The position numbers and the translations under genes were made by a program. Shown here in pieces: positions 1 to 5,856 of a DNA stretch of 30,584 nt. Numbering within the stretch: position 1 is the stretch's first letter; each line of letters starts with the position of its first letter. The stretch lies in IMG/VR virus record IMGVR_UViG_3300025030_000333, positions 1 to 30,584 of that record, one strand, 5' to 3'. This DNA comes from a virus. A model generated the notes under the pieces. That model was not told where the DNA came from. It did no database searches and saw nothing but the letters and a program-made list of their open reading frames with translations.

Positions 1-919
1 TGTAGTAGTGTCGAATAATGATGAAATAGAAAGAATGTCAGTTCTTGAAGGTGGTGCGACAGGAAAAATTGAACAAATAACAATTGACACAACTACTACT
101 TCTAGGATAGCGGCGTTTGAAATAGCTAGCTCTAAAATAAAAAAATACGCACAAATAAGCAAAGTTTTAAATTTTAAAACACGAGTAGATAATTTTAATG
201 TCGGGATGATTATTACCGTAACCGGACTAAGTGAGCACGGAATAACAGACGGAGACGAATTTTTAATCAACGCTATGACATCTTATTACGAAGGACCTAT
301 CAAGTGGTTTGCGCTAGAGCTTGTCTATGGTCCAGAGCAGCAAAGCTGGCAAAAAGTCTTTGAAACCATGACAAACCGAAACGGAAACTTTAACGTAAGA
401 TCAAATATTAAAGAAGATGACGTCTTAACAACTCTAGAGACAAATTCAAGACTTTGGGAATTGACAGACGGTCCTAATATTTTTACAGAAGTTTATGCGG
501 CAACCGACATTTATCCATCAACAACCTTATTCCCAATGTTTGCCTTTTATGATAGAATAAAATATATCGAACTTTTAGACGCTTCTTCTAATGTTTTAGT
601 CAGAAAACAAGTAATAAAACAAGAAGGCGAAGAAACAGGCGTTATTACATCTACGTTTTATATTGACTCAACTGAAGGTGTTGGCGATATAGTGAGTTTA
701 AATGTTTATGGCGGTGCTTATGCTACTCAAACAAACGGTTCGGGAGTGCTTCATACTAATTTTGCTTTAGTAAAAACAAAAACAAGTTTAGAAGCCATTC
801 AAATAATTTTGACGGATACAAGGAATTTTACGCCAACAACTGGAACTTTGTCACTGAATCCTTATTTATGGGAAGGTATAGATGATTCCGTTGAATTGCT
901 TGAATTAAATTCTATTTAG
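1..919 (+). CDS. Tail hub (Tal-like) protein, C-terminal part, open at the window start
   Basis: The frame is already open at position 2 (codons gta gta gtg), so the true start lies outside the window; the GTG at 8 has no visible ribosome site. Roughly the first 110 residues match my memory of the C-terminal half of Firmicutes phage tail hub proteins: an EGGxTGK-type turn, a helix rich in A and K, then a V-x-F-K-T strand, a GMIITVTG strand, a GITDGDEFLI segment and a terminal SWQKVFETM. The remaining about 190 residues look beta-rich and may be a baseplate or fibre-docking extension. The N-terminal domain that should precede this is at 27313-27759 at the other end of the window. Its stop is followed at once by the fibre-like gene at 929. 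Hub identity is inference from pattern; the partial state is seen directly. Confidence 0.62.
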   Translation, partial: VVVSNNDEIERMSVLEGGATGKIEQITIDTTTTSRIAAFEIASSKIKKYAQISKVLNFKTRVDNFNVGMIITVTGLSEHGITDGDEFLINAMTSYYEGPIKWFALELVYGPEQQSWQKVFETMTNRNGNFNVRSNIKEDDVLTTLETNSRLWELTDGPNIFTEVYAATDIYPSTTLFPMFAFYDRIKYIELLDASSNVLVRKQVIKQEGEETGVITSTFYIDSTEGVGDIVSLNVYGGAYATQTNGSGVLHTNFALVKTKTSLEAIQIILTDTRNFTPTTGTLSLNPYLWEGIDDSVELLELNSI

Positions 920-928
920 GGGGTATTT

Positions 929-1885
929 ATGGCAAGTTGGCCAGAATCAAAAGCGTTAAGCGAAACTAATATAAGTGATTTAGAAGATAGAATTACTGCT
1001 GCTAATGCAGAAGTTGTAAACGGAAAGCAAGGCATATTTGATGCTATTGTAGCTAAGCACATTACGCCTTTGGGACAAACTTTTGCTCAATTAATAACCG
1101 CTATTGGTCAAATTGTTTTAGGCAGCGGTACCGCACTTGCTCAATACGTGCTAGAGCCATACACATTCACAAACAATGACGGTGTAGAATATACTGGCAC
1201 AATGCCAAATCGTGCAGGGGATACAGCTGCTATTGCAAGTTCGGTAAGTGGTACAACTTTAAAATTGAGAGCGTCAACAGGTTTTAGAGACGGTGTTGAT
1301 GATAACGTGACAATAACAGACGCTGATTTTTTAGCATCAAACATTAAAATAGGTGTTGATTTATTAGGGCTTGTCGGTGCTTTGAGTAACGTAAAATCTA
1401 TTCAACGCGGTACGTTGTCTGGTGTTTTAAGCGATTCAAACAATGTATCGATAACAAGTGTCGATGTAAGCAAAAGCGTTGTTATATCTGTACCTCGTGG
1501 CGATATGTCAAACGCGCAATACAGATTTTTAAATTGTAGGGCGTCTATTACGAGTTCAACAAATATTAATTTTGCTTTTGACGCATCCCCGGGATCAAGT
1601 GGACCAACCGTGGATTGGATTGTAGTTGAATTTGACAACGTCAAAAGCAAACAAACTGGTACTAATACAATAGCAGCTAACACAAATGTCACAATAACAT
1701 CTGTTGATATGTCAAAATCACTTGTATTTGTAAGTTTTAGCAATCCCAGTTCTTCAACTGCTGATGCAAGGGGTACAATGATAAACGGTGTATTGACATC
1801 AGCTACAAATTTATTGCTTTTAAATCCGTCAACTTATGTCACTGTTACTAATTCAATAAATTGGCAAATAATAGAGTTTAATTAA
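929..1885 (+). CDS. Tail fibre/appendage-like structural protein with a duplicated C-terminal domain
   Basis: A 318-residue protein starting at ATG 929 behind a G-run ribosome site just after the previous stop. Residues 1-65 are probably helical (trimer stalk). Around residues 77-95 there is a pattern of F-[ST]-N-x-D-G-x-x-Y-T-G-T-M-P-N-R type, which recurs in Firmicutes phage tail fibres. Residues about 157-236 and 239-317 look like two copies of one beta domain: each has an N/T-N-V-[ST]-I-T-S-V-D-[VM]-S-K-S strand pair and ends with W-I-V/Q-x-x-E-F. It lies between the tail hub piece and the lysis genes, where fibre or receptor-binding genes normally sit. The exact receptor role is not visible. 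Confidence 0.55.
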   Translation: MASWPESKALSETNISDLEDRITAANAEVVNGKQGIFDAIVAKHITPLGQTFAQLITAIGQIVLGSGTALAQYVLEPYTFTNNDGVEYTGTMPNRAGDTAAIASSVSGTTLKLRASTGFRDGVDDNVTITDADFLASNIKIGVDLLGLVGALSNVKSIQRGTLSGVLSDSNNVSITSVDVSKSVVISVPRGDMSNAQYRFLNCRASITSSTNINFAFDASPGSSGPTVDWIVVEFDNVKSKQTGTNTIAANTNVTITSVDMSKSLVFVSFSNPSSSTADARGTMINGVLTSATNLLLLNPSTYVTVTNSINWQIIEFN

Positions 1886-1895
1886 GGGGTATTTT

Positions 1896-2249
1896 ATGGC
1901 AGATCACGAACCTTCAAGTTGTCCAAACAAACTAATGATAGATAGCATGGCGATTGAAATTCAAAAGTTAAAGGAATCTTTTCATAGTATTGATAAGGAC
2001 AATTCTACCAGCATAGCTGTCATAAAAAATCAATACGAGACCATAATTAACATGCTTGTATCGCAGGGAAACGAGTACAAGGACGTAATGAGCAGAGTTT
2101 TAGACATCGAAAAAAAGTTTATTTTAAACGACTATAAAACAAATGAATCAACCGATTTAATCAAAAAAGTAACATGGGGCATGGTGGCCAAAGTCGGAGC
2201 GTTATTGATTGTCGTAGGCACGTTTTTAATATCTGCATTTAAACAATAA
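1896..2249 (+). CDS. XhlA-like hemolysin/holin-associated membrane protein
   Basis: A 117-residue protein with a charged, helical N-terminal region (about residues 10-90, likely coiled coil, containing repeated K/E/D and L/I positions) and one hydrophobic segment near residues 97-115, ending in a short K-Q tail. This layout, coiled coil followed by one C-terminal membrane anchor, is that of XhlA proteins of Bacillus and Clostridium phages, which act with the holin and endolysin in lysis. It sits directly upstream of the endolysin and holin, with 10-nt gaps and G-run ribosome sites. Assignment rests on architecture and position, not on a specific motif. Confidence 0.6.
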   Translation: MADHEPSSCPNKLMIDSMAIEIQKLKESFHSIDKDNSTSIAVIKNQYETIINMLVSQGNEYKDVMSRVLDIEKKFILNDYKTNESTDLIKKVTWGMVAKVGALLIVVGTFLISAFKQ

Positions 2250-2258
2250 GGGGGTAAT

Positions 2259-2681
2259 ATGAAATACACAGTAGTAAGCGTAGATACTGGATGGATTGGC
2301 GAACTCGATGGCGAACACTTAATCAGACCAAATTTTAAAGTAAAAGAATTAGCTTGTAATGATGGATCGGACGTGATTTTAGTATCGAGCAAATTATTAG
2401 ATTTTGTACAATCAATTAGAAATATTGTAAATACAAGCATTAATATCAATAGTTTTTATAGGACTGCTGCTTACAATTCTAAAATTGGTGGTGCGCTTAA
2501 GAGTAAACACAAAGTAGGCATGGCGTGCGATATGCAAGTCCCAAGCGGACTTACAGTTGATTCATTTGCTAAAATTGTTGAGCAAGTAGCTGGACCAAAT
2601 AGCGGTATAGGTAAGTATTATAAATCTAATTTTGTTCATTTAGACGTTGCTAAAAACGGAAAAAGAAGATGGACAGATTAA
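2259..2681 (+). CDS. Endolysin, M15-family peptidoglycan peptidase
   Basis: A 140-residue protein carrying the zinc peptidase signature of the M15 family: S-K-H-K-V-G-M-A-C-D around residues 82-91 (ligands H84 and D91) and V-H-L-D around residues 126-129 (H127). The upstream NSFYRT segment (about residues 64-69) is the usual substrate-loop strand. Members cut the peptide stem or cross-bridge of peptidoglycan. It has no separate cell wall-binding domain and no signal peptide, so export would depend on the adjacent holin. The first about 35 residues are a short N-terminal beta part also seen in stand-alone phage M15 lysins. It lies between the XhlA-like gene and the holin, which supports the lysis role. 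Confidence 0.82.
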   Translation: MKYTVVSVDTGWIGELDGEHLIRPNFKVKELACNDGSDVILVSSKLLDFVQSIRNIVNTSININSFYRTAAYNSKIGGALKSKHKVGMACDMQVPSGLTVDSFAKIVEQVAGPNSGIGKYYKSNFVHLDVAKNGKRRWTD

Positions 2682-2695
2682 AAAAAGGAGTCGTT

Positions 2696-2875
2696 ATGAA
2701 AAACAGAATAGCAAAGTTAATTGACGTTAAATCTATTGTCACATTTATTTTAGTCGGTGTATATGCTTATTTAGCAATAACCGAAAAAGTTGATCTAAAA
2801 GGCTATCACGATATTGTACTGATGATTATAGCGTTTTACTTTGGCACACAATTGACAAAAAAAGAGGGCCAATAG
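2696..2875 (+). CDS. Small holin with two membrane segments
   Basis: Encodes 59 residues from the ATG at 2696, chosen because AAAAAAGGAG lies at the right distance; the frame is open from an ATG at 2669 that overlaps the lysin and lacks such a site. Two hydrophobic stretches, about residues 14-28 (IVTFILVGVYAYLAI) and 38-52, are separated by a short charged loop, and the C-terminus is basic and polar (TKKEGQ). That is the usual build of small Firmicutes phage holins, and the position right after the endolysin agrees. It would form the membrane lesion that releases the lysin. The coding region ends inside the rho-independent terminator that closes the operon. Confidence 0.68.
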   Translation: MKNRIAKLIDVKSIVTFILVGVYAYLAITEKVDLKGYHDIVLMIIAFYFGTQLTKKEGQ

Positions 2876-2963
2876 GCCCTTTTATTTTTTTAATGCTGAT
2901 ACTACCGCAAATATACGCTAATCCTATTACAAGAGCAAAACTGCCCAATCCTAAGTATAACAT
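2826..2963 (-). CDS. Possible 45-residue single-pass membrane peptide, antisense to the holin end
   Basis: A leftward ORF from ATG at 2963 to TAA at 2826. The start has a good ribosome site (AGGTGG five bases upstream). The product begins MLYLGLGSFALVIGLAY, a single strong membrane segment with no charged residue, followed by a basic tail. It would be the last gene of the leftward accessory operon and overlaps the 3' end of the holin gene by about 50 bp, running through the terminator hairpin. The sequence of the tail is partly dictated by that hairpin, so the C-terminus may be incidental. No family recognised. Confidence 0.35.
   Translation of the reverse strand: MLYLGLGSFALVIGLAYICGSISIKKIKGPIGPLFLSIVCQSKTL
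2858..2890. terminator. Intrinsic terminator between convergent operons
   Basis: An A-rich run, then GAGGGCC, loop AATA, GGCCCTTTT and a T-tract with one A interruption. The stem extends by A-T pairs on both sides, so it can act in both directions; it closes the lysis operon from the left. Confidence 0.78.
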
Positions 2964-2975
2964 TTTTACCACCTC

Positions 2976-3167
2976 TCACATGCCACAAATAGGGCACAAT
3001 CTTTCTTTGTCTTTTACGTGACCACAACATTTACATTCAATTGGATTTAATTTAATTCTTGCGCTGCATGAGTATATTGGCGACTTTAAAGCATCACACA
3101 TTATTTTACAACGCTTGCAATTTTCCAAGTTTTTGCACAAAGTGCACACACATTCAAAGTTATTCAT
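2976..3167 (-). CDS. Small Cys-rich protein with a C-terminal zinc ribbon
   Basis: A 63-residue protein with ten Cys. The N-terminal half has C-x-x-C, C-x-x-C and further single Cys residues; the C-terminal half has CKCCG and a final CPICG, a typical zinc-ribbon knuckle pair. The ATG at 3167 follows GAAGGGAGA at a normal distance. It is the penultimate gene of the leftward accessory operon. Small proteins of this type are frequent in Firmicutes phages and their function is generally unknown; a nucleic acid-binding or protein-binding role would be a guess. Confidence 0.55.
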   Translation of the reverse strand: MNNFECVCTLCKNLENCKRCKIMCDALKSPIYSCSARIKLNPIECKCCGHVKDKERLCPICGM

Positions 3168-3171
3168 TTTA

Positions 3172-3263
3172 TTATCTCCCTTCTATCCAATCGTTAAATG
3201 CCTTCAAATATGTCTTAATTTCATCTGTACTGCGGTTTTCATTCTCGATGATATATTTCTTGT
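3172..3263 (-). pseudogene. Out-of-frame coding remnant downstream of the methyltransferase fragment
   Basis: In a different frame from the methyltransferase fragment, codons up to the TAA at 3172 read DKKYIIENENRS then DEIKTYLKAFNDWIEGR, a protein-like helical segment that ends five bases before the next gene. The preceding open frame (ELSKSV...DRQ) has the same helical character. The simplest reading is that a 1-bp frameshift near 3260 broke a small coiled-coil protein that had already been fused to the methyltransferase start. This is inference; there is no clear start codon in this frame. Confidence 0.3.
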
Positions 3264-3583
3264 CTGTCCTCAATAATGCTCTGCTGTGCTATAATCTTGT
3301 CTTGCAGCATCACTGATTTAGATAGTTCTTCTATTTGTTTTCCAGCTACACTAAACGCCTGACAAGGTGGCGAATACACGAACAAATCAATATTTTCAAC
3401 TTCTGGTCCGTCAACTTTAGTGATATTACCGTAATTTTTAACTTCTCCGTGGATGGCTTTGTAGCTTGCATATGGGTATTTATCATACTCAATGCAAAAT
3501 TGGTGTTTATACTCAATTCCTAAATATTTTAACGCCATCTCCCAAAAACCTACACCACTAAACGCACTTCCAGTTTTAATCAT
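3239..3583 (-). pseudogene. Truncated DNA (cytosine-5) methyltransferase, N-terminal fragment
   Basis: 114 residues beginning with the SAM-binding motif I of C5 methyltransferases (FSGVGFWEMAL), an acidic motif II region (IEYDKYPYASY), then the catalytic motif IV, SPPCQAFSVAG, with the nucleophilic Cys. After AGKQ the sequence stops resembling the family and ends about 30 residues later. Motif VI (ENV), motif VIII, the target recognition domain and motif X are all missing; full enzymes are about 300-400 residues. As it stands it cannot be a complete methyltransferase. It overlaps the upstream gene by ATGA, so it is still in an apparently translated operon. Likely a deletion product of a once active phage anti-restriction methylase. 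Confidence 0.7.
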
Positions 3584-3762
3584 CTTAAACCCCCAAGTCT
3601 TCTGCTCACTCTTATCTTTTTACATAATTCAAATTGCCGCACATCGTTTTCTTTGTATTTTATATCCTTTATCTTTTTAATCTCTGATCTGTATTCAATA
3701 TAATTTAAACAAGCATCGTGGCACCCGATTTTTCTTTTATTACAATTTAAACACGAATTCAT
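3580..3762 (-). CDS. Small Cys/His-rich phage protein
   Basis: 60 residues with the pattern C-x-x-C-x-x-(R/K)-x-x-G-C-H-x-x-C-x-x-Y (residues 4-21), followed by a lysine-rich helix. This arrangement recurs in short Firmicutes phage proteins with no assigned function; the spacing suggests one bound zinc. It is coupled to the methyltransferase fragment through a 4-base ATGA overlap and follows the hexapeptide-repeat gene after seven bases. I cannot say more about its role. Confidence 0.5.
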   Translation of the reverse strand: MNSCLNCNKRKIGCHDACLNYIEYRSEIKKIKDIKYKENDVRQFELCKKIRVSRRLGGLR

Positions 3763-3769
3763 TTATATC

Positions 3770-4891
3770 CTACTTTCTATATGTCACATAATCAAAAATT
3801 TCTTGGTCAAATTCTTCAAGTGACTTTAAATAATCCTCCATTTCTTTTGGCATTTTAGACCACGCTTCTTTTGGATCTTTTCTTTGTATTTCGGGTATAT
3901 TTGTTTCGTGCCATTCTTTGTTTCCTTTTAAATCAATAGCGTTTGTAAAATTTGGATACCAATTAAAACTATCTAATTTATTTTTTATTTCAATAAATCT
4001 ATTTTCTGCTATGCTTTTGTTAAACACCATAAGTTTTCCAGATGTTTTAAAAACAAAAATACATTTGCTAACGCCTTCACACTCTCTTCCGCCTATGATG
4101 TCATTTCCGCCTCTGATGCCATTGCCGCCTATGATGCCATTGCCGCCTGTGATGTAATTTCCGCCTCTGATGCCATTGCCGCCTCTGATGCCATTGCCGC
4201 CTCTGATGTCATTTCCGCCTCTGATGTCATTTCCGCCTATGATGTCATTTCCGCCTCTGATGTTATTTCCGCCTATGATGTCATTTCCGCCTATGATGTC
4301 ATTTCCGCCTCTGATGTCATTTCCGCCTGTGATGTAATTTCCGCCTCTGATGTAATTTCCGCCTCTGATGTCATTTCCGCCTATGATGTCATTTCCGCCT
4401 ATGATGTCATTTCCGCCTGTGATGTCATTTCCGCCTATGATGTCATTTCCGCCTCTGATGTTATTTCCGCCTATGATGTCATTTCCGCCTGTGATGTAAT
4501 TTCCGCCTCTGATGTTATTGCCTAAATTTTCATTAAAAGATTCTATAGCTTTTAAAAATTGATCAAAATTTAAAATCTCAATAATTTCAATTATTGAAGA
4601 TACGCTTTTATCTTCTTTGTTAATTAAATCGCCATAAGCGTTTACTTTTGCAAATTTATTCCACTGCAAAGGCTCGTAATAATTAAAGCAATGTAATGGA
4701 TTTTTGCTAAAATGCAAACCACACGAGCATTCTTTTATATTACCTTCAACTTTATAAATATTTCCGACTTCAACATTGCCATAAGTTGAGCTACCGTGTT
4801 TAGCAGACCAATCATTTTTAAAAATTTTGTAACCTGTTTCTAATTTTTCTAATCCTTCAATTTCTTTTCTTTCAACTTTTTGAATGTCCAT
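3770..4891 (-). CDS. DUF7666-like protein with 24 tandem G-G-N-x-I-x hexapeptides
   Basis: 373 residues in three parts. Residues 1-124 resemble the DUF7666-type module often found at the N-terminus of phage repeat proteins (tyrosine-rich start, YKVEG, CSCGLHFSKNP, FAKVNAYGDLI). Residues 125-268 are exactly 24 tandem hexapeptides N-[DNYG]-I-[RIT]-G-G without interruption. Residues 269-373 are a separate C-terminal domain with charged helices. A strict 6-residue period with Ile at one position suggests a left-handed beta-helix or a related solenoid, three repeats per turn, so about eight turns. Function unknown; the Ile-stacked solenoid could bind protein or mimic DNA-like surfaces, but that is speculation. 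The ATG at 4891 has a normal AAGGAG site. Confidence 0.6.
   Translation of the reverse strand: MDIQKVERKEIEGLEKLETGYKIFKNDWSAKHGSSTYGNVEVGNIYKVEGNIKECSCGLHFSKNPLHCFNYYEPLQWNKFAKVNAYGDLINKEDKSVSSIIEIIEILNFDQFLKAIESFNENLGNNIRGGNYITGGNDIIGGNNIRGGNDIIGGNDITGGNDIIGGNDIIGGNDIRGGNYIRGGNYITGGNDIRGGNDIIGGNDIIGGNNIRGGNDIIGGNDIRGGNDIRGGNGIRGGNGIRGGNYITGGNGIIGGNGIRGGNDIIGGRECEGVSKCIFVFKTSGKLMVFNKSIAENRFIEIKNKLDSFNWYPNFTNAIDLKGNKEWHETNIPEIQRKDPKEAWSKMPKEMEDYLKSLEEFDQEIFDYVTYRK
4088..4519 (-). repeat. 24 tandem 18-bp coding repeats
   Basis: An uninterrupted array of 18-bp units, each encoding one hexapeptide. Variation is confined mainly to two codons (D/N/Y/G and R/I/T) while the Gly-Gly-Asn codons are nearly constant, giving blocks of identical neighbours. 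That is what recent slippage or unequal exchange would leave. Confidence 0.92.
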
Positions 4892-4907
4892 ATAATCTCC
4901 TTTTAAT

Positions 4908-5045
4908 TTATTTATTTTCGTCCATCTGTGTAAAAATCATTTTAATAAAAGCACTTACAGATAATCCACGTTCTTTTGCAAGCCTTTCAATTTTTTGTTT
5001 TAACTCTTTGCTTAAACCCATGTTTAATGTCGTTTCATTTTTCAT
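4908..5045 (-). CDS. Small ribbon-helix-helix protein
   Basis: 45 residues from the ATG at 5045, chosen because AAAGGTGGTGG lies directly upstream and because the promoter at 5068-5096 would fall inside any longer version. The sequence, MKNETTLNMGLSKELKQKIE... then LAKERGLSVSAFIKMIF, is the standard ribbon-helix-helix pattern: one beta strand (TTLNMGLS), helix A (ELKQKIERLAKERG), a S-x-S-A-F turn and helix B. Such proteins bind DNA as dimers through the strand. As first gene of the accessory operon and next to its promoter, it may repress its own operon. Residue support is good; the target is inferred. Confidence 0.7.
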   Translation of the reverse strand: MKNETTLNMGLSKELKQKIERLAKERGLSVSAFIKMIFTQMDENK

Positions 5046-5067
5046 TTTTACCACCACCTTTATATAA

Positions 5068-5096
5068 ATTTTACAACACTTAAATATAAAAGTCAA
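5068..5096 (-). promoter_or_regulatory. Sigma-A-like promoter of the leftward accessory operon
   Basis: On the minus strand: TTGACT (5091-5096), 17-base spacer, TAAAAT (5068-5073). It lies 22 bases before the ribbon-helix-helix start codon. Confidence 0.72.
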
Positions 5097-5110
5097 TTAA
5101 CATTTAATTG

Positions 5111-5127
5111 TTTTACTGCCGAATTTT
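5111..5127 (-). promoter_or_regulatory. 17-bp upstream element, copy 1
   Basis: Plus strand TTTTACTGCCGAATTTT. It lies 14 bases upstream of the -35 box of the accessory promoter. An identical 17-mer lies 15 bases upstream of the -35 box of the other leftward promoter (9745-9761). Position and exact identity suggest a regulator site or a conserved UP-type element. Confidence 0.6.
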
Positions 5128-5134
5128 AAGCACT

Positions 5135-5157
5135 AAAAAAGACCGCACAAGCGATCT
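5135..5157 (-). terminator. Intrinsic terminator of the leftward recombination operon
   Basis: Minus strand AGATCGC, loop TTGT, GCGGTCT (7 bp with one G-U pair) followed by TTTTT. It ends the operon that starts near 9.7 kb, just before the next leftward promoter. Confidence 0.75.
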
Positions 5158-5258
5158 AATTTAGGTTGTAGTTCTCGTTATTAATTTATAATTCAAATAT
5201 CATAAAAGCCGGGTCCCTCCTTTCTGCGCCTTTGCGACTTATATTAGCATTTACGTTG

Positions 5259-5287
5259 CTTAACGACATAATTTTTAGGTTGTTAAG
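5259..5287. repeat. Inverted repeat, 9-bp arms
   Basis: CTTAACGAC (5259-5267) and GTTGTTAAG (5279-5287) pair with one G-T mismatch around an 11-base AT loop. The TTAAC core recurs in the next inverted repeat. Confidence 0.6.
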
Positions 5288-5310
5288 ACACTAAAGAATT
5301 ACTATGTATA

Positions 5311-5340
5311 TGCGTTAAATCGTGGTTTGAATTTAACGCA
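5311..5340. repeat. Perfect inverted repeat, 10-bp arms
   Basis: TGCGTTAAAT (5311-5320), 10-base spacer, ATTTAACGCA (5331-5340). Arms match perfectly. Arm centres are about two helical turns apart, so a dimeric protein site is as likely as an RNA hairpin. Confidence 0.8.
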
Positions 5341-5377
5341 AAGCAACTTGTGTTTGTTGTTCTCTCAATTATATTAA

Positions 5378-5524
5378 TCAGCCATAGCCAGAGCCAGAGC
5401 CAGAGCCAGAGCTATCGCCATAGCCAGAGCCAGAGCCAGAACCAGAGCTATCGCCATAGCCAGAGCCAGAGCCAGAGCCATCGCCAGAGCCAGAGCCAGA
5501 GTTAATTTTAATTAAGCTGTCCAT
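5378..5524 (-). CDS. 48-residue Gly-Ser repeat peptide
   Basis: A leftward gene from ATG at 5524 to TGA at 5378. The start overlaps the end of the upstream gene and is preceded by AAAAGGAG seven bases away, an excellent ribosome site. After an N-terminal MDSLIKIN the protein is only Gly, Ser, Tyr and Asp: alternating Ser-Gly with a 12-residue super-repeat SGSGSGSGYGDS, ending in YG. The DNA therefore looks like a simple (CCAGAG) repeat on the plus strand. Low-complexity S/G/D/Y peptides of this type exist in some phages, without known function to my knowledge. It is the last gene of the recombination operon. Disordered or phase-separating behaviour is conceivable but not shown. Confidence 0.62.
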   Translation of the reverse strand: MDSLIKINSGSGSGDGSGSGSGYGDSSGSGSGSGYGDSSGSGSGSGYG

Positions 5525-5856
5525 ACGGGCACTCCTTTTATACTGTTAATCGCAATTTGGGTACAGTTTGCAATTTCAATTACTCCAATTAATACAATTT
5601 TTGAAACTTCGCAAGGAAACTTGCATTTTTCTGGTTGTTTAACACCTTCCATTGCAAGTTGACTTAAAGATGCTGCGCCATACCATTGCCATAATCTTCT
5701 GGCATTTGCAAGTTCAACTTCGTCGCCTTCTTTCTTTATCAGCGTTCCAGCAAATACACCAGCTGAATACGTTCTAACGATTACATAATCACCAGATACC
5801 TTGTTTAAATCTTCTTTTGCTACGTATTCAATTCCGTTTAATGTAATTTCTCTCAT
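5512..5856 (-). CDS. Conserved phage protein, probably DUF6948 type
   Basis: 114 residues. The centre reads YVIVRTYSAGVFAGTL, then a charged strand, then ARRLWQWYGAASLSQLA and later CKFPCEV; this set of motifs is one I associate with phage proteins of the DUF6948 family. No membrane segment or nucleic acid-binding motif is evident. It overlaps RusA by one base at its start and the Gly-Ser peptide at its end, so it is translationally coupled in the recombination operon. Its biochemical role is not known. Confidence 0.5.
   Translation of the reverse strand: MREITLNGIEYVAKEDLNKVSGDYVIVRTYSAGVFAGTLIKKEGDEVELANARRLWQWYGAASLSQLAMEGVKQPEKCKFPCEVSKIVLIGVIEIANCTQIAINSIKGVPVWTA

Larger units (their letters stand above)
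5158..5377. other. Non-coding stretch with two inverted repeats
   Basis: No credible gene on either strand. It lies between the Gly-Ser peptide gene and the terminator, so it is transcribed leftward as a 3' untranslated region. It holds the inverted repeats at 5259-5287 and 5311-5340 and, on the minus strand near 5210-5222, an isolated AAAGGAGG that precedes only a five-codon ORF. Confidence 0.6.

Noticed and set aside
3059-3316. Rightward 85-codon ORF
   Set aside because: Opposite to Cys-rich and methyltransferase coding sequence, without a ribosome site, and in a leftward operon.
4088-4519. CRISPR-like look of the regular array
   Set aside because: Units are 18 bp, contiguous, without spacers, and keep one reading frame of a longer protein.
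5195-5240. Possible riboswitch on the minus strand (GTCGCAAAGGCGCAG then AAAGGAGG)
   Set aside because: Some resemblance to GEMM-type pieces, but the paired stems do not form and only a five-codon ORF follows.
5382-5500. Simple sequence satellite of CCAGAG units
   Set aside because: The minus strand encodes a complete small gene with a consensus ribosome site over it, so it is listed as coding.
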